From Enoplolaimus lenunculus (Eukaryota; Nematoda; Enoplea; Enoplida; Thoracostomopsidae): a stretch of 64,000 nt of DNA. The stretch spans positions 151,222 through 215,221 of the forward strand of contig JASANG010001598.1 in assembly GCA_030248215.1 (NCBI GenBank). Direction: 5' to 3'. Every line of letters begins with the position of its first letter. Position 1 is the first letter of the stretch. Below the pieces are notes generated by a model that worked only from the letters and a program-made list of their open reading frames with translations, was not told where the DNA came from and searched no databases. Shown one piece after another: positions 1 through 12,600 of the stretch. Made by a program: the position numbers and the translations under genes.

Positions 1-1860
1 GTTTTTCGAATTTTCGTTAAAATTCAACATACTTAGGTTTCTGAAAAACACGCATGGCCAAACCATACCTCGTAAGGCTCTGGCAAATTTTGTCGACCAC
101 CTGCGTTTGGTATTCAAATTACACTTGGTTAACTAAAGATATAATATATACCTCTGGCTATAGCGAAAAAATGGAACTTTTAATTGCCTTAATTTGTTAT
201 TCTCAATCGCAATTCTACTTTGGTTCAGAAATCTTTAGTTCCTTGCACCCAATGGCGTCGTGCTTTTCATGTAGCTTAATCATTTTTTGATACTCACTCA
301 CTGTGCAGACTAATGCGTGGTTTACTTTAATTTGTGTACGCAATGTGGAAATTCTCAGCGGCAATGTTGCTGATTGACGGTTTTCGTAAGTTTTCAAACG
401 ACAGGAAGCTATTTTCAGGACAATGTCCATCTTTCAATTTTGGCAGTTTTCGTTTAGTTAAATATATTGAGAAACGTGTATACAACTACTAATATTCAAC
501 AACGGTGCCAACGACAGTTACTGTGCATTTCGAATCACTGAAACAACAGGTACTAAAATTAAATTTAAACACTACATACAAATTTTGGAGTTTTAAGGCT
601 TTGTTGTTTGTATTTATAAATTGCAAAATTTCAAATTTTAACGAACGCTGTTTGTTGTTTTTCAAATAGCTAAAGTCGTCCATAGCCGCTGAGAGTTTCC
701 ACATTGCGCACACAAATTAATGTAAATCAAGAATAATATTTAGTAAAATTATACAGAATTTAGTAATTACAAGTAGTAGTCAGAGTACGCTTTGTTCTTC
801 GCCTTTAATACTCAAATTTCTGCCAACGCAATTAACGCGTGCAAATATTCACGGGGGCTTGAAAATAACAGAATTGGACACAGATATTTATCGGAAACGG
901 GAACAGATATCCGGTTACACACTGATAGCCGGGAAAGTATTGCACTTATTCGTTGAATAAATTGGCCTGGAGTCATTAATGCACTACAATTATAGATAAT
1001 TGACATTTATGGAGTCTAGGATATAGGGACTCTATATCCGTTTACATACTTTTATTAGGGAGGGATACGTATTCCTATTGATTGGGAGTCTGGATCGGGA
1101 CCCCTCTTATTACCCCTGTCTTATTTAGGTCGCTACAGCGGATATCTGGCAATTCTTGCAGGCTATTTATTCGGATGTATCTGGATGTCTGGAATTAAAT
1201 GTTCCATTTCGGATATCCGGAGCTCGATTTTGCGTTTTTTGAGTTTCCGTACCAAACCTCAACTTTCGTTCCTCAAGCACTTGTTTTAACTTGTTGCTCT
1301 ATGGGAGGTACCCAGACCCGCAAGCTGATTTCTATCAGCGAAAAAACATACAGCTCTATAAATAGTTATATATTATGCAACTGCTTCAATAGTAATGGGT
1401 ATTCGGTTTAGTAGATTAGATTGCAACTGACTAAATAAATACTTGTGTTGGCCACCTGACATTGAGTTGATTTGGTTTGTCTCCGTCTGATTTAAACCAC
1501 TGTAACAGAAATACATTCGAATGTCACCCTTCCCTCGAACTATATATACATGAGTCGTTTTACGATCCAAGAAGAAAGAACCACACTATACTGTAAATTA
1601 AATCGTACGAACATCAGTCCATATTACTTTTAGTGGTTCACCCAAAATTTTTGTGAGGGGATACAATTGTTGTGTAGGGACCTAATTTTTTACAAAATAA
1701 CTTTCTGAAGCTGACAATTGCAGGGTCGAGACCTCGTCATTTTATCACCAAAAAATTCTGAGGGGTAAATTGTAGAAACGTTACCATTTTTTCATAAAAA
1801 ATGGCCCATGTAAACCTCGCTGCCGTCACAAAATCCCACCATCCCATCATCATAAGAATT
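1..1860. other. No gene seen
   Basis: AT-rich DNA downstream of the FBXL20-like gene. Short open frames here show no recognisable protein similarity and no consistent splice structure. The stretch around 1640-1790 resembles the interior of the small hAT-type element at 27636-27812 (shared TTTTATCACCAAA motif), so it may be an old copy. Confidence 0.5.
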
Positions 1861-1864
1861 TGAT

Positions 1865-2015
1865 GTGTGGTCGAAGGTGGGATTTTTGATTTCGGGATAT
1901 GGTCGAAGGTTGGATTTTGGGATTACGGATATGGTCGAAGGTGGGATTTTGGGATATGGTCGAAGATGGGTTTTGGGATATGGTCGAAGGTGGGATTTTG
2001 GGATATGGCCGAAGT
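1865..2015 (+). repeat. Minisatellite, GGTCGAAGGTGGGATTTTGG-type units
   Basis: GGTCGAAG-type cores recur at 1869, 1901, 1933, 1958, 1982 and 2007: two units of 32 bp, then units of 24-25 bp. The longest open frames across it in both strands are products of the repeat. Confidence 0.85.
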
Positions 2016-2599
2016 GTAAATGCGACGCGCTAAGCCTTTTCTTTGCCACGGAGAGGCTGCGCTCCGTTACCGTCATTTTTACATCCGTTTTCACGCTACA
2101 TTTCAATTTTTGAACTACGTTAATACGCAGATTTTTTTGCACTCAAATTCTAAATTGCTACCAATGGGTCTAATCCATACATATCAGTTCTACACACAAA
2201 ATAAATTGTGTTACATTTTAAAGACATAATATCTTGTATTATTTAGCCCACAATTTTGGAGTCGGTTTCCATGGCAAATCTCTGTGCTGGGTTCTGTATC
2301 GAGACAGAATTGTCTTAAATTTCCGACAATATTTCTTGAATAAAAGACAATTTTAATTGTGTATATTTTAGCACTACAAGAAAGTCAACCTTTACTGATG
2401 CAATGGTTACATAATATTGCAATTGCATGATGCTCGTGCAACAATCAATATCGACATAGACAATACTGCAGAACATTGCAAGATGACAGAAAAAATGTAG
2501 TATCATGTAAAAAGAGATAACAGCACAACTATCTCATTCTAAAATCGAAACTTTAGCGTTGTCTGGAAGGCAAAACTTAGGAGCACCCAATCAAAATAA

Positions 2600-2862
2600 C
2601 CCTTTATCACATGAATATTTTCTATTGCCCCTGAGACCTACTTTTATACTAGGATTCGAACTCCAGTGACTGGAGTGGGAGGCGTATACCATTAGCACTG
2701 AGCTATAGGATCTTGACGCTCAAGCTCGAGGGGATCTCACGTCTTGTGGTGATTTAGTACTATGTATATATATGTGTTGCAATTGTTAAACACGATGCGA
2801 TATATATTAAACGTATATACACTACGCTGAGTTGCCTAAAGGCAACTCAATGTGAGAAGGGG
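2600..2862. mobile_element. piggyBac-like MITE, copy 1 (tRNA-like core)
   Basis: Ends CCCTTTATCACAT and ATGTGAGAAGGGG are inverted repeats; flanks are ATAA and TTAT, decayed from TTAA. The interior holds a tRNA-like stretch on the minus strand: A-box-like about 2688-2706 and B-box GGAGTTCGAATCC at 2652-2664. A perfect 8-bp hairpin (GAGTTGCC/GGCAACTC) lies at 2829-2848. It shares the body of copy 2 at 2896-3124. Confidence 0.75.
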
Positions 2863-2895
2863 TTATAGATAGTAAACTGAAAATTTTTCGCTTAA

Positions 2896-3124
2896 CCCTT
2901 TCTCACATCAATATTTCCTATTTCCTATGAGACCTACTTTTATGCTAGGATTCGAACTCCAGTGACTGGAGTAGGAGGCGTATACCATCACCACTCAGCT
3001 ATAGGAGCTTGACGTGATTTAGTAGTATGTACGTGTTGCAATTGTTAAACACGGTGCGATATATACTATTTAACGTATATACACTGCGCTGAGTTGCCCA
3101 TAGACAACTCAATGTGAGAAGGGG
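2896..3124. mobile_element. piggyBac-like MITE, copy 2, flanked by TTAA
   Basis: TTAA at 2892-2895 and again at 3125-3128. Terminal inverted repeats CCCTTTCTCACAT and ATGTGAGAAGGGG. TTAA duplication with CCC-starting ends is the piggyBac hallmark. No transposase, so non-autonomous. It keeps the same tRNA-like segment as copy 1 and lies only 33 bp from it in the same orientation. Confidence 0.82.
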
Positions 3125-3128
3125 TTAA

Positions 3129-6100
3129 AACCCAATTTTGTGATTTTGCTCACACCTGACAACAGGGTGTAAAACGAATAGCAAAATAGCAACACTTGCC
3201 AGATTAGCTAGTTAAAATGATGTTTATTACAAAATCTTGGCAAATTTTTTTCTACAACGGTGCGGAAACGGACACCAATATCCAGTTACGCCCTGGCGAA
3301 CAATATATTCGAGGCCAGTCAACAATATTTAATTTAAGATATCACAATCGTTACAAAAATTTTTTCTAACTTAACTATGCGTTTGAAGCGGACTTAAATT
3401 TAAATACAATAAAACGTAGAATCATAACAACCAACAAGCTCGCTTGTTAGTATAATGGACTACAAAACTTTTTACATCCGTATAGGTGCAAATGATTGCG
3501 ATTTAGGAAGTCAAAAACTCTCCTTCTAAATGTTTGCAGAACGTAACCCTACTTTTCAAAATCCTTGCTACGCCGAAAATTGAAAGGAATAAGGTTCAAA
3601 AATAGTTATCTAAATCTTATTATATCAAACCAGCGGTCTATTTCATTGCGCTCATGGAACAAATAGAGGTTACGCAGAGCACCGATTTTGGGCCCAGGCC
3701 CAGACCCGGGCCCGGCCAGCTTAGAGCCGCGAACCCAACATTTGGACCCGAGCTAGGGCCGGTTCCAACCCTGGTTAAAATAGCTTGTTGAAATTTGATT
3801 GGCTTTGAAAATTTGTCCAGAGAATCCACTGATGGGTACAATATGGTATTTCTACTCCCAGTAACAAACCCAAATTTAAACATATGTATAATGCCTAATA
3901 TTTAAAGCTATAAGGATCTCAAGTGTACGTTGGTCACCATTCACCCGTGTAATATCAGAGTAATGCTAAACAATACACGCCCGTAATTCTGGTAAACGCT
4001 TACGCAAAGTCATCGGCTAAGGCTTACAAAAGGTATTTTCCAAACTTGCGCCTGAGCTCTCAACTTGCGCCTGAGCCTATGCGTGTAAGTGGAAAGTGTG
4101 CAAGAGCCAAATCGTTTAGACCATTCAGCCTTCGCCCACATGAGCTGACAATTACGGGCGCTGCAATTTTACATAACGTACAAATATATAACAGCGGTTG
4201 TCACAACAAACATACAAAAGGATTATATAATACAAAATATACAAAATAGCACATTTATCACAGCATCGAAACATTCACATTACAACGCCTACTCCATCAA
4301 TGAACGAACACACATTTCAGGCGACAGCTCCAAAGTGTAGGGTTTTTGTACATTATTCTCCTATCGCAAGCCTAAAAGCCTGAACCTGAACACAATGTTA
4401 AGTTATCCAAAATCTGAAAATTGTGCAAACTCGGCGATGTAAAATAGCCAAATTCCTAGAACATCCCACTTTAAAGAGTTCTGTCGATTTATAGCTTTGT
4501 CAGATAATCAACGACAGATTTTGAAATAAACAAAACAAACACTATTATATGGTTATGAAAATTTTTTACAAAGACGGTTCTTGTGCTGCCTACCAAATAG
4601 AAGAGTTCTGAAAACTCCTGCACAAAAAAATCACCTTTTGTGCCGACGAAGGTAATTTAAAATTTTGTGATGCTATTGCGGTTTGAAAGCAACTCAACGC
4701 TTATATGAACTACCAACGTGGCTGAACATGATAATTTACAGTTTTTTCTTTTAAAACGCAGTTTTATGCAAAAAGATACAGTTAATTAGACGGCACATCG
4801 CTTCTATATTGTACATATATCAAAAATGCTTCATAATATTGACATAACACCATCACGTGTCGTATTTCATTAGGTATATTAGCCAGTCACAACATAAAGT
4901 TCATATTAATAACACAACATACGTTCATATAAAAACCACCGTGCACAGAAAACATCTCGTAAACTGTACAAGGCCCGCAGCAAATGGGGACAGTTATGCA
5001 GTCTTTCTAAAGAAAATGTACCTTGATCCTCTTGATGGCATCTGACTCCACTTACCAGTAATTCCTGTTTGCGGCCTGATTAGCATATACGCACCATACA
5101 AGTACGTATAGCGGAACCGTCAGGCGTTCGGCTTAGACTTAGAGTGACACAGTTTGAAGCATCCAGATTTTCCATTCAATGACAGCACATTTAAACTTTA
5201 AAAACTAAATCGATTTGTACAAACTACAAAGTCGCTCAGAATCATATTCCAACAAGAATTAAAACTATTAAGTGTTATATAAGTGCTTACCAGTCGCTTT
5301 TGGTACATTACCTGTGTTCGTTGCAAAATGAACGAACAATACTATATACACCATTACACAGGTTATAGTTTTTCTGTCAAAACTATAAGCATCAACAGTT
5401 GTACACTTTGCCCAACAAGCATCAGTATCCTTGGCCAATATTCTCAAATGCGAATAGCATCTATCACTAGTTAAATTAGCGATTGGGTTTCAAATTGACG
5501 AACTTTTCCACTTGTGGATCTCAAAATTTGTACAGAAGTACGACAAATCAAATGCGAAAATTGTGCTGAATTTCGAACCTCATCATGCGCTGGTTCGAAA
5601 GTTACATGATCCATCGCCAACTGGTGATAGGCTCTACACACATCTGAGAATATGGGCTCTTATTCTAAGTTATGACAAGATCTGAATATTTCGACTACTC
5701 TGGAAGGAAGGCAAATATACAAAAACCAATACAAGTACCAGGCCTTGTACAAATCCACACCCACAAAGCATTGCTCAGTACACCTATTCTTTTTACACCG
5801 ACTAAAATTGTCCTAAACTGGTTACAATAAATCAATCTGCAAGCATTCCAGGTATCCTGAATTCTTCTGAGTTTCGGCAGGCAAGAATGCATTTGTAAAC
5901 CAACCACACGAAGTTACGCCTAAGCCAAATTCTAAACCAAAGTTTGGAAATTTCAAAAATTATGTGGGGAAGTATACAAGTACCAGTGAAAAAACGTCTT
6001 GTACCCAGGTAGGCATGTTGTTGAGGTAGGTTTCTTTCTGAAAAGCATCATGCAAAACGCTTTATATGTGCAGCATAATTTACTTCGGGTTGAATGCATA

Positions 6101-6575
6101 TCGGCATGTAACCTTTAATGTTCATCGAAGGTTAGCAATAAAATCTAAAAATTTATGTTGCAGTGTACCTGATTCAGATGTTGCCCGTCAACTGGCGGTA
6201 AATGCGGTTGTTTCACACTACTACCACCACAACGCATGGCGGCGTGCGGCGACGTCCCACACAGTAAAGTATAGCGCAGCCCTAATTGCTTAGGTTCAAG
6301 CTTGTTCAAGGGGTCAGTATACAACATGCCGATACAATCGTTAATACAATGTACGATACGATCGTTAATACAATGTAGATATATAAGCAGAGTACAGTAC
6401 TTGTGCCCTTCCCCACCAGTTTAAGCTTAAACCTAAGCCCATGTTACGTGACAAAATTCGAAAATTTCGAAACCTGTGAGGGGGCGAAGCGTACGAAAGA
6501 GCCCAGATTATTGTTATTATTGTTATTATTAATGTCCACGACAAACAAACACTAATAAATTGACAATTATTATAA
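3129..6575. other. Downstream of the FBXL20-like gene, no gene seen
   Basis: AT-rich DNA with scattered repeat fragments: a TTAGGC-type fragment near 3980-4110 and 5910-6010, and a PIF-like terminus ending at 6291. An ATT-rich microsatellite lies at about 6507-6530. The FBXL20 3' UTR and polyadenylation site should lie in the right-hand part, but I could not fix them. Confidence 0.5.
6230..6291 (+). mobile_element. Terminal fragment of the PIF/Harbinger-like MITE family
   Basis: GGCGTGCGGCGACGTCCC followed by GTATAGCGCAGCCC and then TAA. It matches the right end of the elements at 33318-34103 and 46486-46587. I could not find its left end. Confidence 0.5.
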
Positions 6576-6683
6576 TCACAGTATAGAGCAACACCGACAA
6601 AACCTATGCCGAGCCGGTGTTGCGACAGGCGGCGGTGTATTTGGTGCAAAGTACGCGTGGACGATCACGTTCGGAAGATGATG
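6576..6683 (-). CDS. FBXL20: FBXL20-like exon 15 (C-terminus with CaaX box and stop)
   Basis: Encodes [20 protein letters not shown], then [15 protein letters not shown] and TGA (6578-6576). It matches the human tail HLPNIKVHAYFAPVTPPP and RFCRCCIIL. The terminal CSIL has the C-a-a-L form expected for geranylgeranylation, which anchors FBXL2-type ligases to membranes. Acceptor TTTCAG. No clear AATAAA was found in the first few hundred bases downstream. Confidence 0.96.
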   Translation of the reverse strand, partial: HHLPNVIVHAYFAPNTPPPVATPARHRFCRCCSIL

Positions 6684-9600
6684 CTGAAATCAAACTGAAC
6701 AAACAAATGCACATTTTCTGGCATAAAATCGAAGCAACTGCTCAGCTCTGTGACTAATAAGCTATAAAACTAAGTTCTGGTAATATTAAAATCAAGAGCT
6801 AAGCCGTTACAAGACCAAAATTCCAACATTTTCAAACTACCAGTTATCAGTAGGCCATCTAAATTTGGAGCCAACTCACAGAAACCTTCAAAATTTAACC
6901 ATTTTTTGCATTTAACTGGTCCTGTTTCCCAGCAGCACTTGAGGTCCTTAGCTGTCGCAGTTCGCTTGTTTGAAAACCAACTATTAATTAGCAATAGGTA
7001 CTACACAGTTCAGAATACGTACGGCTTAATAACTAAGCTCGGATAATATTAAAATCAAGAATACATAATAACCCTAATGCTGCATCGTATTTGTTCTTTA
7101 AACATCGTGTATTAAAATTGGAGTGTGCATAGCCATCGATATTAGCATAGGCAAAAATTGTGGTATTGGTACGACCTTACAGACAATCTAGTTGCCAATT
7201 AGTACTGATATTCCACGTATACAAGATACGTTTTAAGCACAAGTTAGCGATGAATTTTCAAGTTAAATATGTACAGCTTTATCAGCATTCTCAACTATAA
7301 AACACTTCAAACTCCTTACGGCAGGGCAGCCCTCAAACAACTCATTAAACTTTCAGACGTCACCGATGTTCTTACATCTATTTCAGCACATACTTTAAAA
7401 CACTTCAAACTCCTTACGGCAGGGCAGTCCTCAAACAACTCATTAAACTTTCAGACGTCACCGATGTTCTTACATCTATTTCAGCACATACTTGCAAAGT
7501 TATAGGCGCTACGCCTGTTTAAAGATAACAATTCACGATAACTGGAAACTTTTACACATCTAACAATACCGTACTTCCATTCTAGACTATTAAAATCGTT
7601 CAGGTTCGTAACTAGGATAACAGAGTGCGTACCTTGAATCTTCGGATCCCAGTCCGTGAAATCAGTTGACAATCGTAGAGATCGATTCGTTTTAACGCCC
7701 GACAATCTTTGAGATGTTCGAGACTCTGATCTGTGATCAGCGGACAATTGTCCAGCGCGATTTCAGTCAGTCGGTCGTGAACGCAGAGTCCCATCGCGAG
7801 TTGGCCAATGCCTTCGTCGCTGATCTGGTCACAATGCGATAAGCTCTAAAAATCTCAAAGAAGACTTAATTCTGTATATTCGAACGAGTATCCGGCGACA
7901 ACAACATCCGGATATGCAGACATAAAAATGTCATAACATATGTTAGCGTTAGATATTGTGAATAGAGTGCTTATCAGCCATCTTGTGCAAAACATAATAC
8001 GTATTCGTTAGATATTGTGAATAGAGTGCTTATCAGCCATCTTGTGCAAAACATAATACGTATTATTGAATACACTACCGTGTAACTATTATATTGCACA
8101 AGCGCCGCCGAAATAAGCAAAATTTTGTCCAATATTTCACATAAATTGAAACTTTCGTGTGTATTTTATCTATGCCAAAGTACCAAAATATTTCAAACAT
8201 TACAACTTTTCACACCAAATGACCCAAAGTATAATCGCTTATGGCGCTTACCAAATTCACCAAGCTAGGACAGCCGGTCGACAGATGCGAAAGTGTTGTA
8301 TCGGTAATTAATGTACATTCTTCTAGATCCATGCGTTCCAAGTCATGGCAATTCTGAAAACGGATCAGGTACATTTCTCGTTAGTTTACTATTTTATGTA
8401 CATATACCGTATAAAACAATTTACCCGCCTTATACAGAGGAGCCGTAAGAGGTACGAACGCACGGCGTACGGATTGCCGTTCCGCAGGTTTAACCACTGA
8501 GCTACATATGCAGTCATGTATATTTTTTGGTACAGTGACTCTATATACTATATGGAAATAGGTGCAGATTCTAATTTTCAATATAGACATAGATATCAAA
8601 AGACTAGCTATCAGAATGTGAAACTTTCCATGTAAATGACTTCAAGACAATTTCAAATCAATCATAATATTAGAAGTTTCCAACTTACTTTCGCCAGGGC
8701 ACTAAACCCAACATCGGTGAGATGGCTGCAACCGGCAACTTCTAAGTCCCTGCAAAACAACAACACAGAGTCCAATTACATAAACTCAGTGACGTACGCC
8801 AAAATCAACTATACTTTCGCGTGCATGAATTGATTTGTTTATCCAAAACTCTAATTGAATCAGAGAGCAGAACACAAATTATTCAGCGACACACTTACCA
8901 TCATTGCTTTACTATGAATCAGAAACGCCCAAAAAGACGTATGTGTAATAACTTCCACGTAACAACATATTACAGAGCAACAGTCAACTAACTCTCAACC
9001 AAACTCTAAGGGTAAATAAGTAAATAAGAAATAAAATAATACAAAAAATAAATAAATCAAATTTCATTCTCATTACTTGAGCATTTGGCATCCATGCGAC
9101 AACGCAACCAGTGCACGGTCGGTAATATTTACACAAAGCGACAAGGAAATGTATTCAAGACGATTGCAGCCATCCGCGATATACTGAATACCTAAGTCGG
9201 TGATATTCTGCAACAATAACAATATAATTAAAACAAATAACCTTTACTAAACAAAACAATATATAAGAAAAAAGTGTTTTAAATTTTCTAAATTGCCTTC
9301 ATAAAAGGGTGCGCCGAAAGACGGTTTAACGAGAGAGGAATAGGACTGTACCGCAAATCCGAATTCACTTATGTCAGCTGGAAACTTCGTATTGTTGATC
9401 GATTGTTAACGATTTGCCAATTCTGTTTAAAAATCAATCAATTCCTAACGCGGCAAAAATATCAAAAACACCAAACGCAAATAACATATGTACCTGACAC
9501 TTGTAAAGATTCAGTACCCGAAGGTTATGGCAATGTTCAGAGAGTTGTTTCAATGATTCGTCTGTGATCTGAAACAAAAACAACACACATTAAAACAACT

Positions 9601-12600
9601 AATCTAAATTCCAACAACAAACTAGTGGCTAGAATGCTAAACATTCGTAGAAAGCTAAACACTGTAAGGGTTCTCGTTTCAATCTGATGTATCTGTAGCT
9701 AAGTATTCACAACTAATACAGAAATATGAAAGTGCAAATATTTCAAACACTTCAAAGTTTGTGCTCCGGTGACAATTACCGCACGGCATTCACTATCAAG
9801 CTCCATTCAAACTAGCAAGTTTTTGCAGTAAGGCCTTGCGAACGCACGTTTTGTAAAATGGTTTCCAATAAAACTTGCACGTTCTGCAACAACTTGTACG
9901 CGTGTATATGGCTTTAATCATTAACATTATAAAAAACCTCACTTCTAAGCAACATTTGCACATCAATTTTCGTAGCTTTGGGCATCCATGGGCGAGTGCT
10001 GTAATACCATAGTCGGTGATAGCGTCACACCATGCAATATTGAGCCGTTCAAGATTCGGACATCCTTCGCTGTAAATATTGCAAAATAAATCGCGCTAGG
10101 ATACAATAATAGACTAGTCAGGATTTGATTTAGAGGCGGCATAGTTTCATATAGAATTGTTTGGAAGCGAGCACAGCAAGCGAAAAAAAAATTTTATCTT
10201 AAAGCATGCAAAAGTGCCTTTTATCGTTTCTTCCGAAATTTCGGTTAGCGATGTATCCAAAAAAAGCTTCCTGTGGATACGCCCCCGCTAGTGTTCCCGG
10301 CTTTAGATACTATCGTTTTCCAAAAGAAACGATAATACGAAAATTTTAGACCATACATAGAGTGCAATGCTTAAGCAAACCCTTGATTACAATATACTTA
10401 ACACTTCCAAACGACCGAACGTGCAAATTTTTTAATATGTATGCTATTATGGCATGCTTATAACCTTACCAACTTCAAGTACATTATTTGCTAAAACGAG
10501 TTCTTAGCACAACTTAGCTGATGAAACGAATACATACACCTGCATTTCAGCATTTATACGAATTCCTCCACCACTGCGGCGTCTAACAGGTTACCAAACT
10601 ATTCGATATCAGACGGTGAATCGAATATAGAAAAAATAAAGAAAGTATACATACAGGATGCCTTACCTCAAATATTTAAGAGAATTATCCGTTATTTCCG
10701 AACAACATTCCAAGTTTAGGGCTCGCAAACGCCTACAATGTTTTCCAAGGCTCTGGCATGTTCTGAAACAGAAAATCAATATCAACAACAAAATAAGTAT
10801 CCAAATACATCATTACATTTTGCAGTTAAATCACAGCGTTAAAATTTTCCTATACAAAGTTGTATCTGCTACGTAATATCAAGTAAGCGGAACCGAAAGC
10901 TAGCGTATATACACAAATAATAACACCGGGTCCGTAGCCAAAAGGCCGGCAGAAAGCTTACCCACCCATAGACAGTTTTTTGCCACATTCTATGCATGTC
11001 TTGCAAAATCCTCTTGTTCTTCCTAAAATTTCTATGTCCCTACGTATTCAGTTAGCACCGATGCTGTAGACAACACTAAAGCTAAGTTCAATATACAGAA
11101 ACCTAGCAGAACATGATTAGAAAATTATTCGCCGGTCGGCATCTAACAATAATGTCACCACGATTCTAGTCATAAATCAGATTAATTTAAATTAAAACAT
11201 TACATAGCTACCACTTACAAGTCTGTTATGCGTTTACACTTTTGCAAATTGAGGCTTTCAATACAGCTGCAGCGTTCCGCAAAAGTTCTACAAATTAAAA
11301 TAAACATTCATTATTAAGTTAACATAATGGCTGAACCATAAGTTGTTATTGCGATTTTAAAACGCACTGCGTGAATACAAATGCCGTAACTACACTTTAT
11401 TATCTACATATATAATTAAAGCTGAAACAACCACAATACGTTTTGTGCGCATGAAAATATTGGCGTCAAGACTCAAGGTGAATACATAGATTACGTCATA
11501 TTCAGGGTGCAACCGGAATTACAATTTACCGGAACCGGAACCGGAATTTGAAAATTTTACCGGAACCGGACCCGGAAAGTGAAAAATGCATTTCACCAAA
11601 AATTTCATTTTAATCTTATTTTTTGCTCTATTATTTGTGAAATAACCTTAGTCGAACATAGGTATTTATTTTATTTGTTGTATTTTAGATTTTCGTCGTC
11701 GACTGAAGTGAAATCCACCATCAATGGCTTATATTCGGAATACAAGTGGCTTTCTAAAGAGATTCTTAAAGATTAGCAAAGTTAAAAAAACGGCCAAATT
11801 ATAACACCGGAATTTTTAAATCCGGTAAAAATTTACCGGAACCGGAACCGGAAGGTGAAAAAATGCCGGAACCGGAACCGGAATTCCGGTTGCACCCTGG
11901 TCATATTATATTATTAATGCAGGATACATATTATAAAAGTATTTAGGCAGTTAAATTAGCAGCCGGTTGGACAAAACCAAACTAAGTGTTATTCAGACAA
12001 AGTCACTAAACCAGACATTCAGTGTTCGATCTTGAAGTTAGAAAGAAAGTTTCAGTTTTAGCCAATCATGCGCTACCGGATCCCAAATGAGATTCAATAA
12101 AATTTCATTCATCCAACATTCGAAACTCACTTTAAAGCACCGTCTTGGACATTTTCACAACCACGCAGGCTGAGTTGCTTAAGAAAGCCACCGCAGCGTC
12201 GTGCCAGGCTTTCAACCACAGTTCCCTAAAATTAAACATTAAAAAGTGCCAATTGCAACCGCTTTTTGACCAACTGCCAAAACAAATAATAAACACATTA
12301 AACAATTTAATAACGCGTAGTCAGGACTGTGGAAACAATTGATTGCATTCTTACCAAGTGAAAACATTCCTAAAAATCGTTACTGAAAAATCAACGGTGT
12401 GGTTTGACAGCTAAACTACTAAGGCTACGCTCATAAATGAATGGTTCCAAAATTATCCTAAAAACAAGAACTAACTAAATTCAAAGACCAATATTGAACA
12501 CCTATTAGCTGTGATAAGCATGCCTACATAATGTACCTTAACTTCCTTTTGAAACTGAAATAAATCCACATTTTGCCAATTGCTACCATCCAACGCCAAT

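Noticed and set aside
1792-2142. 116-codon minus-strand frame with repeated HLRPYPK-like peptides
   Set aside because: Direct product of the minisatellite at 1865-2015.
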